A stretch of DNA of 64,000 bases from Gammaproteobacteria bacterium. Lineage in GTDB: Bacteria; Pseudomonadota; Gammaproteobacteria; HK1. The position numbers and the translations under genes are program-made. Where the stretch lies: contig JAACFO010000001.1 of NCBI GenBank assembly GCA_009937425.1, forward strand, positions 30,552 through 94,551. The letters run 5' to 3'. This document shows positions 51,972 to 61,888 of the stretch, piece after piece (the first letter of the stretch is position 1; each line of letters begins with the position of its first letter). The notes under the pieces were generated by a model. The model saw nothing but the letters and a program-made list of their open reading frames with translations, was not told where the DNA came from and did no database searches.

Positions 51972-53246
51972 TCAGGGCGCGTAACCGTCCTGAATAATCC
52001 ACATGTGCGGAGCGACCGGCTCGAGAGGACGACCGTGCTCGGCGCCAGCCTTATGCCCTTCGCCGAGCATGAATAGATCGGATAAGATTTCCGGCGTATC
52101 ATAGTAGCTGTGTCCGAAGGTGCCACCGGCGCTGCCTTTATAAAAGATGATATCCGCGTTGCCGGCTTTGCGAAGCAGACGTTTGTGATCGTCTGTCAGA
52201 TCTCCCGCATTCATCTGACCAATTCTGCGCTTACTGCTGAACATGGATTGGGCAAGCGCAATCGCCCAGTCCTGCTCACTCACATAAATTGTCAAATGCT
52301 CCACGCCCTGGCCCAGACCTTCGGCAATGATGCGCTGGGTAGACACCTCCACGTCCATATCCGGCGCGATCAACACGAGATGACCGATATTGTATTGCGT
52401 CCGTGGGTCGAAGCCTGCTGCACGCGCCTCGATGAAGAGTTCGCGTACTGCGCTGATTAACACATCCGTCCCGCGACTATGGGCAATCACATTGATTTTA
52501 TCTATCTCAGTGACCCTGCCAAGGGCGCGCAGCAGTTGTTTCAGGTGATAGATGGTGAACTCGCCGGATTCGCGATCGTAGGAATAGCCCGAGATGAAGC
52601 CCGACTGACCGGCCGGCCAGCTGTAGTAAATCGGCACGCCCCACCGCCCGCGTTTGTGCCACCCCAAGGCAATGATCTGAGCACCTTCGTCGAAGCCTAC
52701 TTGAACACCATGCACGCTCAGCCACACGACCTTACGCTCGGTCAGCGCCAGTCTGCGGCGAAGGTCATCCAGGGCAATATCCCTGGTTCGCGCATGCTCT
52801 GCCTCGACCTCGGGCCTGTTGACGATGTGTCCGAAATCATCCACGACACGCGGGAAAGGAGTGTCGGGTAATCGGCCGAGCTCCGTCACCGATAGGACTT
52901 CGGGAGTGGGAGCCGGGTCGTCAGTATCTTCGCTTTGCGTCCACGCGACCAACTCTTCCCACGACCTGTTTTCATCGATGTCCACGATGACCGACCCGAA
53001 GGCCAGGGATTGGGAACGATCTACACCGTAGTGGAGTCTGCCCTCGCCGTCACGCTCGGGCTGTCTGTCGGTCACATACAACAGATCTACCTGGGTGGTC
53101 TGGAGTTGCGGCGCGAGTCCTTCATAGCGACCCGCGTTCCCGCCGCTGTAATAACTGGCAGGCACCGGCTCTGTACGGCTACAGGCAGCAGCTATCAGGA
53201 CGGCCACGGCAACCGTCACAAAGCGTGTCGACTGCATATAACCCAC
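51972..53246 (-). CDS. DUF900 alpha/beta hydrolase lipoprotein
   Basis: This 424-aa protein has a lipoprotein-type signal (relaxed lipobox IAAAC, Cys22) and a DUF900 alpha/beta hydrolase core: VVWLSVHGVQVGFDEG near the oxyanion region, VPIYYSWPAGQSGFISGYSYDRES, and the nucleophile in INVIAHSRGTDVLISA. Asp in LIAPDMD and the C-terminal FGHSYY His complete a plausible triad. GTG 53246 is chosen from AGGAG seven bases upstream. Its substrate is unknown; relatives are esterase-like. Confidence 0.85.
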   Translation of the reverse strand: MGYMQSTRFVTVAVAVLIAAACSRTEPVPASYYSGGNAGRYEGLAPQLQTTQVDLLYVTDRQPERDGEGRLHYGVDRSQSLAFGSVIVDIDENRSWEELVAWTQSEDTDDPAPTPEVLSVTELGRLPDTPFPRVVDDFGHIVNRPEVEAEHARTRDIALDDLRRRLALTERKVVWLSVHGVQVGFDEGAQIIALGWHKRGRWGVPIYYSWPAGQSGFISGYSYDRESGEFTIYHLKQLLRALGRVTEIDKINVIAHSRGTDVLISAVRELFIEARAAGFDPRTQYNIGHLVLIAPDMDVEVSTQRIIAEGLGQGVEHLTIYVSEQDWAIALAQSMFSSKRRIGQMNAGDLTDDHKRLLRKAGNADIIFYKGSAGGTFGHSYYDTPEILSDLFMLGEGHKAGAEHGRPLEPVAPHMWIIQDGYAP

Positions 53247-53428
53247 AATCTGACTCCTCTCTGGATGGGATATGGCTCCGTGCTGCGAGGATTTTAAGTC
53301 GCATGGAGGCCCACATCTACCGATTCCTCACCATGAGTATGTGAAACACGGCTCAGCAGCCACCACTACCGCTTTCCACATGGATGCTGTTTGGATAGAG
53401 TTGCACCCACACTGAAGAGCACTCAGGC

Positions 53429-54139
53429 ATGAGCGGGAAGATACTGATCGTCGTTCACCAGGAGAATTCCACGCCTGGCCGCGTGGGTGAGTTCCTGACG
53501 GCGCGCGGCTACAGCCTCGATCGCCGCTGCCCGAACATGGGCGATCCACTTCCCACGGACTTATCGGAGTACGCCGCCAGCGTCGTCTTCGGCGGCCCCA
53601 TGAGCGCCAATGACGACCACCTACCCGGCATCCGCGCAGAGCTCGACTGGCTGGAAAAACACGCGCTCCCCAGTGGGCGTCCTCTGCTGGGAATTTGCCT
53701 CGGCGGCCAACAAATCGCACGGGTTCTGGGCGCCCGCGTGGGACGGCATTGCGACGGATTGGTGGAGATCGGCTACTACGAGGTGGCGCCAACGGACTCC
53801 TGTGGCGATTTTCTCGATTGCCCCACCGTGTTCTATCAGTGGCATACGGAGACATTCGAGATCCCCGACGACGCCGTACATCTCGCCCACAATGATAGCT
53901 TTCCCGGCCAGGCTTTCCGTTACGACGGCAGCACCTACGCCATAGAGTTTCACCCGGAGATGACCCGGGAAATGGTCGAGCGCTGGTGCCAGTCCGATGG
54001 AGGCGCGCCGAAGCTCACAATGCCCGGCGCCCAGCCTCGCGAGGCGCACCTCAAAGGCTTCGACCGCTTCGCCGCGGAAACGGATCGCTGGCTCGACCGG
54101 TTCCTCGACGAGCACCTTCTGGTCGCGGATACGGAATAG
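53429..54139 (+). CDS. class I glutamine amidotransferase-like protein
   Basis: This 236-aa protein resembles GMP synthase-type glutamine amidotransferase domains standing alone. The nucleophilic Cys90 is in LLGICLGGQQIARVLG, and the His/Glu pair is in YAIEFHPEMTREM. Without a synthetase partner it may act as a gamma-glutamyl hydrolase, for example on gamma-glutamyl-putrescine-like compounds. It has no close partner gene; the YcaQ-family gene is convergent with it. Confidence 0.88.
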   Translation: MSGKILIVVHQENSTPGRVGEFLTARGYSLDRRCPNMGDPLPTDLSEYAASVVFGGPMSANDDHLPGIRAELDWLEKHALPSGRPLLGICLGGQQIARVLGARVGRHCDGLVEIGYYEVAPTDSCGDFLDCPTVFYQWHTETFEIPDDAVHLAHNDSFPGQAFRYDGSTYAIEFHPEMTREMVERWCQSDGGAPKLTMPGAQPREAHLKGFDRFAAETDRWLDRFLDEHLLVADTE

Positions 54140-54211
54140 AATTCGCGCCGCGGCTACTTCAGCCGCCCGAGGATCAGTCCCTCCTGCCCGTAGCGGTTGC
54201 CGGCGTTGGCC

Positions 54212-55444
54212 TTACCCTGCGCGAGCGTCGATTTCCAAGCCTATCGATGATGCAAAGCGCGACAGCGCGCATTGAACCGCCTGGCGTTCCCGCGGGGCGG
54301 CGGCACCCTTGCCTACCTTCGGCTCATAGTGACAAGCGAGGGTGCGCAAGTACCCGGCCCTGCGCTCCGCTTTGAGATCGACACGCGCTATTAATCGATC
54401 CCCTGCCAGTATCGGAAGGCAATAGTAGCCATAGCGGCGGCTTTCGGCGGGCTTGTAGATCTCCAGTACCTGATCGAAGTCGAACAGCAGCCGCACCCGT
54501 TCTCGATCCCACAGCAGTGGATCGAAGGGAGACAATAGAACGCCCCGGTCGCGACGCGGTCTGGCGGCGTCGAGCCGCGCGGCGAGGCTGAGATCTTCCG
54601 GGCGTACCCAGCCAGCTAATTCCCGTCGACTTCCCTGGAGCTTACAGGGCAAGACCCGGCCGCTTTCCACCAGTCGCTGTAATGATGCCGCAACCCGCTC
54701 CCGGCAGTTCACCAACCGCCAGGTTGCCGACAGTGTCCCTGTTGTCGCCCAACCATGCCCCTCCAGAGCCTTCAAAAGCAAAGTATCGAATGAATCCTCG
54801 TCACTCACTGCTTTGCACCGGATACTTTCGGGAATGACCCGCTCGGGAATGTCGAAGCTTCTGTGAAAATGACGCCGGCTTGCGATAGCCAATTCCCCCG
54901 CCGACCACAAAGCTTCGGCAACCCGTTTCGATAGCTTGATGTCCCACCAGCCCTGGCCGCTGCTGCCCTCCAGATCCACGGACCGGAACGCTCCGTCGCG
55001 CTCCACCCGCCCCATGATGTCCTCGACCATCCGTGGGTGCTTGCCCAGCAGATCACCCCACCACGGGTGCACCCGGAACTCCCGCCGCCGAAAGCCGAAG
55101 TAAGGATACAAAGCCATATCGATCCAACAGGCCTCGTGCCCCCAATACTCGAACAGCGGTTCGCCGGGTATCAGCAATTCCTCACCGAGGCTTGCGTCGA
55201 GATTTTCCAGGCGCGATGCCAGAACGATGGAATGGGTACGCGCACCGGACACCGAAACGGAATCCAGCTGCAGATACCCGAAGCGTTCGACGATGCTGTG
55301 GCATCGGCTGCGGGCACGCCTGCCTTTGCCCGCCGCCCGGACCGGAAGGCCCGTGACTTCGGGCTTCAACAAGCCCCCCCGGGCGAGGGCCAGCCGCCGC
55401 GCCTGTCGTACGGTCAAGCTTTCCATGCCTATGACTGGAGTCAA
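54212..55444 (-). CDS. YcaQ-family DNA glycosylase (HTH_42)
   Basis: This 410-aa protein belongs to the AlkZ/YcaQ family of winged-helix DNA glycosylases that unhook interstrand crosslinks and excise bulky adducts. The key motif is the Gln-Leu-Asp region FGYLQLDSVSVSGARTHSIV in place of the QxQ of AlkZ, as in the YcaQ/AZL subgroup. Following features are WGHEACWIDMALYP and the C-terminal LLSPFDPLLWDRERVRLLF. It is divergent from the Kef-type antiporter gene. Confidence 0.87.
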   Translation of the reverse strand: MTPVIGMESLTVRQARRLALARGGLLKPEVTGLPVRAAGKGRRARSRCHSIVERFGYLQLDSVSVSGARTHSIVLASRLENLDASLGEELLIPGEPLFEYWGHEACWIDMALYPYFGFRRREFRVHPWWGDLLGKHPRMVEDIMGRVERDGAFRSVDLEGSSGQGWWDIKLSKRVAEALWSAGELAIASRRHFHRSFDIPERVIPESIRCKAVSDEDSFDTLLLKALEGHGWATTGTLSATWRLVNCRERVAASLQRLVESGRVLPCKLQGSRRELAGWVRPEDLSLAARLDAARPRRDRGVLLSPFDPLLWDRERVRLLFDFDQVLEIYKPAESRRYGYYCLPILAGDRLIARVDLKAERRAGYLRTLACHYEPKVGKGAAAPRERQAVQCALSRFASSIGLEIDARAG

Positions 55445-55503
55445 TCGCTCCTAGTTGATTTAATCAGTGCCCTGAACCCGACCCCACGGCGGAGCATGCC
55501 CAT

Positions 55504-57270
55504 ATGATACTTCACGATGCCACGATCTATCTTGGAGCAGCGACCGTTGCGGTCGTGCTCTCCCGCAAGCTCGGCTTCGGCGCTGTTCTCGGCTACCTCT
55601 TCGCCGGCGTGCTTGTCGGTCCCTGGTGTCTGCGCCTGATAACCAACGTCGAGAGTATTCTGCATTTTTCAGAGATCGGCGTGGTATTTCTGCTGTTCAT
55701 CATCGGCCTGGAGCTGCAACCCTCGCGATTGTGGGTTTTACGCAGAACGGTATTCGGGCTCGGCAGCCTTCAGGTTCTCATTACCGGTGCCGTACTCACC
55801 GGTGTTGCGCGCTGGTTCTCCCTCGACTGGGCGCCGGCAATCCTCATTGGCTTCGGTCTGTCTCTTTCGAGTACCGCGTTCGTGCTTCAGATGCTCGCCG
55901 AACGGAAGGAGCTCACCACTGCTCACGGGCGCGCCGCCTTCGGCGTGCTGCTATTCCAGGATCTCGCCGTGATCCCCCTCATCGCTCTGGTGCCGTTGCT
56001 GGCGAGCGACGGCCCAAGCATGCGCAGCGCCCTTCACTTCGAGGAAATACTGAAGGCCGTGTTGGTTCTGGTCGGCTTCGTCGTCGGTGGTCATTATCTT
56101 CTTCGCCCAATCCTGCGGATGGTCGCTTCCGCGCAGATCCACGAGATATTCACCGCGGCCGCCCTGCTGGTGGTACTCGGTGCCGCTGTTCTGATGGAAT
56201 CACTGGGGCTTTCCATGGGGCTCGGGGCCTTTCTCGCCGGCATGCTGGTCGCCGATTCCGAGTACCGCCACCAACTGGAGGCGGACATCGCGCCGTTCAA
56301 AGGTCTGCTGCTCGGTCTGTTCTTTATCGCCGTAGGAATGTCGGCGAACCTCGGCTTGCTGGTGGACGAGCCCGGCGTGATTTTTTCCATTACCCTCGGA
56401 CTGATTGCGCTCAAGGCGGCAATACTCATACCTCTCGCACGAGCCTTTCGACTGAAAGGCGGCACCGCGCTCACGCTATCCATGGTTCTCGCCCAGGGCG
56501 GCGAATTTGCCTTCGTGCTGTTCCACCTCGCTGCTGCCGAGGGCTTGTTGTCTGAACTCCTGACCAGCCGATTGATCCTCGCTGTAACCCTTTCCATGGC
56601 GGCGACGCCGTTGCTTTACATTCTGACTATCCGGCTGTCGAAATCCGTGTCGCCGAAACAGGACGAGCGTCCCTACGATGAGGTGGGCGACACCCACCAT
56701 CAAGTCATCATCGCCGGTTTCGGGCGCTTCGGTCAGGTGATTGGCCGTATTCTCGCCATGCGCAAGATTCCTTTTACTGCGCTGGAAGCGAGCTCTGATC
56801 AGGTGGACTTCGTGAGGCGCTACGGAAACAAGGTCTACTACGGGGACGCAGGGCGACTCGACTTGCTGCGATCGGCTCAGGTGGACAAGGCCAAAGTATT
56901 CGTGCTCGCCCTCGATGATGTCGAGGCATCCATTAGAATTGCCGAAACCGTGAAGCATCATTTTCCAGATTTACATCTCGCCGCCCGCGCCCGCAATCGT
57001 CAACATGCCCTGCAGCTGATGGAAGTCGGCGCAGATTTCATCATCCGCGATACCTTGCTATCGAGCATCTCTCTGGCTGGTGATGTCCTCGAGGATATCG
57101 GACTGTCTCGGCGAGAGGCCGAAGCCGCGACCGCGTTTTTCTTACAACACGATACCCAGACTCTCGAGAAACAGTACGCTTTTCACCATGACGAAGGCGC
57201 TCTGATACAGTCGTCACGGGATGCGTCAGAGGAACTCCGGGAGCTGTTCAACGCCGATGCCAACACATAA
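55504..57270 (+). CDS. CPA2 monovalent cation:proton antiporter with TrkA-N domain (KefB/KefC-like)
   Basis: This 588-aa protein has a Na/H-exchanger domain of about 12-13 helices (residues 1-380) with the conserved SSTAFVLQML and the GAFLAGMLVADSEYRHQLEA segment, and a cytosolic TrkA-N (RCK) domain (HHQVIIAGFGRFGQVIG, with YGDAGRLDLL and the NAD-type nucleotide fold). It probably exports K+ in exchange for H+, gated by a nucleotide or glutathione adduct. No KefF/KefG ancillary gene is adjacent, so regulation differs from E. coli. Confidence 0.93.
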   Translation: MILHDATIYLGAATVAVVLSRKLGFGAVLGYLFAGVLVGPWCLRLITNVESILHFSEIGVVFLLFIIGLELQPSRLWVLRRTVFGLGSLQVLITGAVLTGVARWFSLDWAPAILIGFGLSLSSTAFVLQMLAERKELTTAHGRAAFGVLLFQDLAVIPLIALVPLLASDGPSMRSALHFEEILKAVLVLVGFVVGGHYLLRPILRMVASAQIHEIFTAAALLVVLGAAVLMESLGLSMGLGAFLAGMLVADSEYRHQLEADIAPFKGLLLGLFFIAVGMSANLGLLVDEPGVIFSITLGLIALKAAILIPLARAFRLKGGTALTLSMVLAQGGEFAFVLFHLAAAEGLLSELLTSRLILAVTLSMAATPLLYILTIRLSKSVSPKQDERPYDEVGDTHHQVIIAGFGRFGQVIGRILAMRKIPFTALEASSDQVDFVRRYGNKVYYGDAGRLDLLRSAQVDKAKVFVLALDDVEASIRIAETVKHHFPDLHLAARARNRQHALQLMEVGADFIIRDTLLSSISLAGDVLEDIGLSRREAEAATAFFLQHDTQTLEKQYAFHHDEGALIQSSRDASEELRELFNADANT

Positions 57271-57333
57271 CTCGACACAGCGGTGGCATTGGAACCGTCG
57301 CCTGTGCCAGCATGCCCTGACAAGGAGATCTCC

Positions 57334-59373
57334 GTGACCAACCATCTAAGCAAGGAATCGAGCCCTTATCTGCTGCAGCACGTGGATAACCCCGTGGACT
57401 GGCATCCGTGGGGTGAAGATGCCCTGGGCTTGGCGAAAAAGGAAAACAAACCCATTTTGTTGAGCATTGGCTACGCCGCCTGTCATTGGTGCCATGTTAT
57501 GGCCCACGAATCTTTCGAAGACGATGAAACGGCCGTGCTGATGAACGAGCACTTCGTCAACATCAAGGTTGACCGGGAGGAGCGCCCGGATCTGGACAGC
57601 ATATACATGAGTGCTGTTACCGCCATGACAGGAAGCGGCGGCTGGCCGATGACGGTCTTTCTCACACCGGAAGGCCGGCCCTTCTACAGTGGCACCTATT
57701 TCCCCAAAGAACCCCGCTACGGCATGCCGAGCTTCAGGCAGATTCTGACCGGCGTGGCGGATGCCTGGGAAAATCAGTACGACAAGGTGCAGGAAGGCGC
57801 GGAACAGATCACCCAGCATGTTCAACAAACAAGCGCGGTGAACGCGCACGTCGACGCCCTCGATACGAACATACTCACATCGGCAGTAAGTGATCTGAAG
57901 CAGCGATTCGACCGCACCTGGGGCGGGTTCGGGCAGGCGCCAAAATTCCCACAACCCATGGGAATTGAGTTTTTACTGCGAGAGAATCTGCGCAGCGGCA
58001 ACGACGAAGCACTGGCTATGGCGGAGTTCACTCTGCTTCGAATGGCCCAGGGCGGAATTTACGATCAGATTGGCGGCGGCTTCGCCAGATATTCCGTCGA
58101 TGATCAGTGGCTCGTGCCGCACTTCGAGAAAATGCTGTACGACAATGCACAGCTCGCCAGAGTTTACCTTCACGCATGGCAGCACACCGGCAATCCGTTC
58201 TATCGCCGGGTGGCCGAGGAAACCCTCGATTACGTGTGCTTGGAAATGCGCCACGAAGCCGGCGGCTTCTACAGCAGCCTGGATGCCGACAGTGAAGGCG
58301 TGGAAGGAAAATTCTACGTGTGGTCGGCCGAGGAGATCCGCGACATTCTCGGTGATGACGCGTCGCTGTTCATGCAACTGTACGACGTATCCGACGGCGG
58401 CAACTGGGAGGGACATAACATCCTGCGCCTGAGCATTCGGGCGACGGATATCGCTGCCCAATCCGGCATCGGCGAGGAAGAGTTCGAGAGCAGGATGGCT
58501 TCGGCGCGCCAGAAGCTATACGACGTGCGCGCGAAACGCGTCTGGCCGGGGCTCGACGACAAGGTATTGACCGCCTGGAACGGACTGATGATGGCGGCCT
58601 TCGCAGAAGCCGCGCAGGCGCTGGATAGAACCGACTACAGAGACGCCGCAACCGGCAACGCGGAGTTCTTGTACGCGACCATGCGCGCGAAGGACGGCCG
58701 CCTTCTTCGCACATGGAAGGCGGGCTCTCAGGCCAAGTACAACGCCTATCTGGAAGATTACGCCTTCCTCACCGAAGGCTTATTGGCCCTTTATCAAACC
58801 ACATTCGACCGACGTTGGTTTCAATGGGCGCGGGAACTCGCCGATACCATGCTTGCGCATTTTCCCGATGCCGAAAACGGTGGCTTTTTTGACACCCGGG
58901 ACGATCATGAGCAGCTGATACACCGCCCCAAGGATCTGCAAGACAACGCCATCCCCAGCGGCAATGCCATGGCCGCCCACGTACTGCTCAAGCTCAGCCT
59001 GCTCAGCGGTGAGCCTGCATACTGGGACACGGCGGAGCGGGCGACAAGAAACATCGGCACGCTCATGGCCCAGTACCCATCGGGATTCGGCGAATGGCTC
59101 AACGCGGCGAGCCTCATCATGGGTGAATCCCGGGAGGTCGCCCTGGTCGGCAACGAGAAACAAATCGCGCCGCTGCTGGACGTGGTTAGAACCGGGTACC
59201 GGCCATTACTGGTGGTGGCTGCCGGCGCAGGCGTAGAAGACGAATCCATCCCCCTGCTCGCCAATCGGCCGCAGATGAACGGCTCGGGGACAGCCTATGT
59301 GTGCAAGCGCTTTGTATGCGAATCGCCTGTTACCGATGTGGATGCGCTGGCAGCGCAGCTGGGCCGAGACTGA
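57334..59373 (+). CDS. DUF255 thioredoxin-fold protein (YyaL/SPATA20-like)
   Basis: This 679-aa protein has an N-terminal thioredoxin-like DUF255 domain with [18 protein letters not shown] (a C-H-W-C motif) and [13 protein letters not shown], followed by an (alpha/alpha)6-barrel region resembling N-acylglucosamine 2-epimerases or cellobiose epimerases ([33 protein letters not shown]). GTG 57334 is preceded by AAGGAG, whereas an in-frame ATG at 57283 lacks one. Cellular function is not established for this widespread family. Not part of a visible operon. Confidence 0.9.
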   Translation: MTNHLSKESSPYLLQHVDNPVDWHPWGEDALGLAKKENKPILLSIGYAACHWCHVMAHESFEDDETAVLMNEHFVNIKVDREERPDLDSIYMSAVTAMTGSGGWPMTVFLTPEGRPFYSGTYFPKEPRYGMPSFRQILTGVADAWENQYDKVQEGAEQITQHVQQTSAVNAHVDALDTNILTSAVSDLKQRFDRTWGGFGQAPKFPQPMGIEFLLRENLRSGNDEALAMAEFTLLRMAQGGIYDQIGGGFARYSVDDQWLVPHFEKMLYDNAQLARVYLHAWQHTGNPFYRRVAEETLDYVCLEMRHEAGGFYSSLDADSEGVEGKFYVWSAEEIRDILGDDASLFMQLYDVSDGGNWEGHNILRLSIRATDIAAQSGIGEEEFESRMASARQKLYDVRAKRVWPGLDDKVLTAWNGLMMAAFAEAAQALDRTDYRDAATGNAEFLYATMRAKDGRLLRTWKAGSQAKYNAYLEDYAFLTEGLLALYQTTFDRRWFQWARELADTMLAHFPDAENGGFFDTRDDHEQLIHRPKDLQDNAIPSGNAMAAHVLLKLSLLSGEPAYWDTAERATRNIGTLMAQYPSGFGEWLNAASLIMGESREVALVGNEKQIAPLLDVVRTGYRPLLVVAAGAGVEDESIPLLANRPQMNGSGTAYVCKRFVCESPVTDVDALAAQLGRD

Positions 59374-59700
59374 TCAGCCGCGGTGTCCGGGGTCGAAGGC
59401 TCTTAGCCGCGCTTGCAACGCTTCGATGCGCTCGAGGAGATCCAGAGCAAGCGCAGCACCCGCCAGGTTAACATTGAGATCACGTTGCATGCGCAGCACG
59501 GTTCGTACGCGCACCACACTGCTGCGCGTGAAACGCCATTTGCTTACTCCAACGTCGGTGGGTGCAACAATTCCTTCTTCCATCATCGCCTCGATGGCTT
59601 CAGCGCGAACTGCGCAAGCCTCACACAATTGCGCCAGGGTGACCTCGCTATCCTCCTCGAGAATTTTTCCCGATAGTACGTCGTTTTCAACTTTGGTCAT
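59374..59700 (-). CDS. cbpM: chaperone modulator CbpM
   Basis: This 108-aa protein matches CbpM, which binds the J domain of CbpA and blocks its stimulation of DnaK. It has a MerR-like helix-turn-helix (VTLAQLCEACAVRAEAIEAM) and a C-terminal helix (GAALALDLLERIEALQARLR). Its start is five bases after the cbpA stop, the usual order. Confidence 0.88.
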   Translation of the reverse strand: MTKVENDVLSGKILEEDSEVTLAQLCEACAVRAEAIEAMMEEGIVAPTDVGVSKWRFTRSSVVRVRTVLRMQRDLNVNLAGAALALDLLERIEALQARLRAFDPGHRG

Positions 59701-59705
59701 GGTTG

Positions 59706-60647
59706 TCAGATCTCCATGTTGGCGCGCGGGTTGAACGCCATATGCTCTTGCATCTGCTCATAGAGCGCACGCGAATCCTCGCTCGACGGCGGTAACGTCA
59801 CCTTCAACACGACGTACATGTCGCCGGGTTTCTTGCCGGGAATTCCCTTGCCCTTTAAGCGCAGCTTGCTACCTTGATTGGAGTTCGGGGGAATGCGCAA
59901 ATCCACAGGTCCCGACGGGGTCGGTGATTTTACCGTGGCGCCGAGGGCGGCTTCCCAGGGTGCCACCGGCAAATCCAGATACACGTCACGCTCATCGACC
60001 CGGTACAAGCCATGGGGATTGAGCTCGACCTGGAGATAAAGATCGCCGGACTCACCATCGCCCAGCCCGGGACCACCCTGACCCGCCAGACGGATCTTCT
60101 GGCCAGAGCGGATACCTTTCGGGACGCGTACGTTCAGAGTCCGTTCGCGCAGGATGACGTGGCCGTCTTCGGTCAGCTCTGGCGCCCGCAGGGTGATGGC
60201 GCGCTGGGCGCCGGTATAGGAATCCTCGAGTTCCACCGACACCTTGGCGTGGTGATCCTCGCCGCGGGCACGAAACTGGTGATGGGTACGACCGCCGCCG
60301 CGGCCCCTGGCGCCGAACAGTGACTCGAAAAAGTCACTGAACTGCTCGGCATCGGCCTGGTGATGGCCGGCGTCGCGAAACTCGAAGCCCTGGTCCCAGT
60401 CCGGCGGGGGTCTGAAGTCCTGACCCGATTGCCACTGCGCGCCGAGCTGGTCGTAGGCAGCGCGTTTTTCGGGGTCCTTCAGTACTTCGTAGGCCTCACC
60501 GACTTCCTTGAATCGGTCTTCGGCTTCAGGATCGTCGCTGACGTCCGGATGGTACTTGCGGGCAAGCTTGCGATAGCTTCTCTTGATCTCGTCCTGGGCA
60601 GCATCCCGGGACACGCCCATGATCGCGTAGTAATCCTTGAAGTCCAC
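59706..60647 (-). CDS. cbpA: DnaJ-like co-chaperone CbpA
   Basis: This 313-aa co-chaperone has an N-terminal J domain with the HPD motif at residues 33-35, a short Gly/Phe-like linker (FRPPPDWDQGFEFRD, GARGRGGGR) and the two-lobed DnaJ C-terminal substrate domain (PKGIRSGQKIRLAGQG, DIRIPP..., GKGIPGKKPGDMYV). It lacks the zinc-finger cysteines of DnaJ, as CbpA does. GTG is the start, and it directly follows the dioxygenase gene. Confidence 0.92.
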   Translation of the reverse strand: MDFKDYYAIMGVSRDAAQDEIKRSYRKLARKYHPDVSDDPEAEDRFKEVGEAYEVLKDPEKRAAYDQLGAQWQSGQDFRPPPDWDQGFEFRDAGHHQADAEQFSDFFESLFGARGRGGGRTHHQFRARGEDHHAKVSVELEDSYTGAQRAITLRAPELTEDGHVILRERTLNVRVPKGIRSGQKIRLAGQGGPGLGDGESGDLYLQVELNPHGLYRVDERDVYLDLPVAPWEAALGATVKSPTPSGPVDLRIPPNSNQGSKLRLKGKGIPGKKPGDMYVVLKVTLPPSSEDSRALYEQMQEHMAFNPRANMEI

Positions 60648-60650
60648 GGT

Positions 60651-61517
60651 TCAGGCGAGCGCCACTCCTTCGAGGGTAGTACGCAACAGATAACGCCGCT
60701 GGGGCAGCGCATAGTCGAACTCGGCGATGTGTTGGGTTGCTACGTTGTCCCACATGAGCAAATCACCCACCTGCCAACGATGGCGATAGACGAACTCCGG
60801 TTTCGTCACATGCCGGGACAGCATGGCGAGGAGCTCACGACTTTCCTCTTGCGCCAGCCCCACGATTTCGACGACGTGACCCTCGTTCACGAACAGGCAC
60901 TTTCGTCCGGTCAGCGGGTTCTCCTGAACGATCTTGTGCACCGCCACCGGGACCTTTGCTTGCTGTTCCGCCGTGAGCGGATTCTCGTCCGCGCCATCGG
61001 CCATGAGCTTGGAGCGATGGTGCGCGAGGCTGAAAGTAGCGCTGAGGTCCGCGATGCGCTTTTTGATCTCTTCCGATAGCGCATCATAAGCTGCTACCGC
61101 ACTGGCGAATCGCGTATCGCCCAGAGCACGCCCGTTTTGCTCGGGGATCTCGATGGCGTACAACAATGATCCACGGCTTGGCGCCACCATGTAGGACAGA
61201 TCCGTGTGCCAGTAACGACCGGCGTGGGGCACGCCGATATGCCGATCCTTGTCCTTGATGTTGGAGACGATGAGAATTTCCGGATGATCGGCGTGGCACC
61301 ATTGATCGAGAACATGAATCTCGAGCTTGCCGAAACGCCGGCTGAATGCGATGTGCTGCTGGGGAGTCAACTCCTGGTTTCTAAACAGCAGTACGGAATG
61401 CTTTTTGTAAGCGTCGTTAACGATTGCGAAGCTTTCTTCGTCGACGGGTCTGGAAATATCGAGGCCGCGTACCTCGGCGCCTAACGCCGTATCAAAAGGA
61501 TGTATTGAAACTGCCAT
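60651..61517 (-). CDS. TauD/TfdA family Fe(II)/2-oxoglutarate dioxygenase
   Basis: This 288-aa enzyme has the facial-triad His104/Asp106 (RYWHTDLSY) and a distal His in NVATQHIAEFDY, with the 2-oxoglutarate-binding Arg near YLLRTTLEG. It hydroxylates or cleaves an alpha-ketoglutarate co-substrate target such as a sulfonate, a phenoxy acid or a carboxylate; the LDWCHADHP and NEGHVVEIVG regions do not fix which. It is the first gene of a minus-strand run with cbpA and cbpM, although this grouping is not known to be functional. Confidence 0.88.
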   Translation of the reverse strand: MAVSIHPFDTALGAEVRGLDISRPVDEESFAIVNDAYKKHSVLLFRNQELTPQQHIAFSRRFGKLEIHVLDQWCHADHPEILIVSNIKDKDRHIGVPHAGRYWHTDLSYMVAPSRGSLLYAIEIPEQNGRALGDTRFASAVAAYDALSEEIKKRIADLSATFSLAHHRSKLMADGADENPLTAEQQAKVPVAVHKIVQENPLTGRKCLFVNEGHVVEIVGLAQEESRELLAMLSRHVTKPEFVYRHRWQVGDLLMWDNVATQHIAEFDYALPQRRYLLRTTLEGVALA

Positions 61518-61596
61518 GGCGATCTCGGATGGAAACTAACGTGATACTGCTACTGTACACTGTCGCGGACCGGCAACGGAAGATGTGAGTCGCGCA

Positions 61597-61725
61597 ATGG
61601 AAGTACAGCAGCTTGGGGCTCTGGGAGCGGAAATCCGCGGGATGGACTTGTCGCGGCCCCCGGACTACCCGCAACTCATGGTGCTGGAGAATCGCCCTGG
61701 CAAGCCCGGAAACCGGGCTCGCTGA
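61597..61725 (+). pseudogene. remnant of a TauD/TfdA-family gene (5' fragment)
   Basis: A 42-codon frame starting at ATG 61597 encodes MEVQQLGALGAEIRGMDLSR, which matches the N-terminal beginning of TauD-family dioxygenases and resembles residues 10-24 of the adjacent intact paralogue, then loses similarity and stops at 61723. It is on the opposite strand to the intact gene. The remainder of the enzyme is missing, so this is a decayed fragment. Confidence 0.55.
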
Positions 61726-61729
61726 ACCC

Positions 61730-61888
61730 ATGGGCATCACCAGACCCCCGGGATTGCGCGCCGTCATCGACGGCGACGGTCACTTGATGGAAGACGCGCA
61801 CCTGTGGGCCGACTACATCGCGCCAGAGTATCGCGAGGTAGACCCGCGTACACTCGATACCGATCCGCTTCCTCTTGATCGAGTCAGC
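61730..61888 (+). pseudogene. remnant of an amidohydrolase-family gene (5' fragment)
   Basis: From ATG 61730 the frame reads AVIDGDGHLMEDAHLWADYI and EYREVDPRTLD, which matches the N-terminus of amidohydrolase-2 proteins (VIDADGH..E..DLW..Y, including the metal-ligand Asp-x-His). Similarity ends by about 61888, where the oppositely oriented DUF4124 gene begins, and the catalytic core is absent. The frame remains open to 62023 over that gene without further family resemblance. Confidence 0.5.

Noticed and set aside
55626..56555. 309-aa frame inside the Kef-type antiporter gene
   Set aside because: Arg-rich shadow of the antiporter in another frame.
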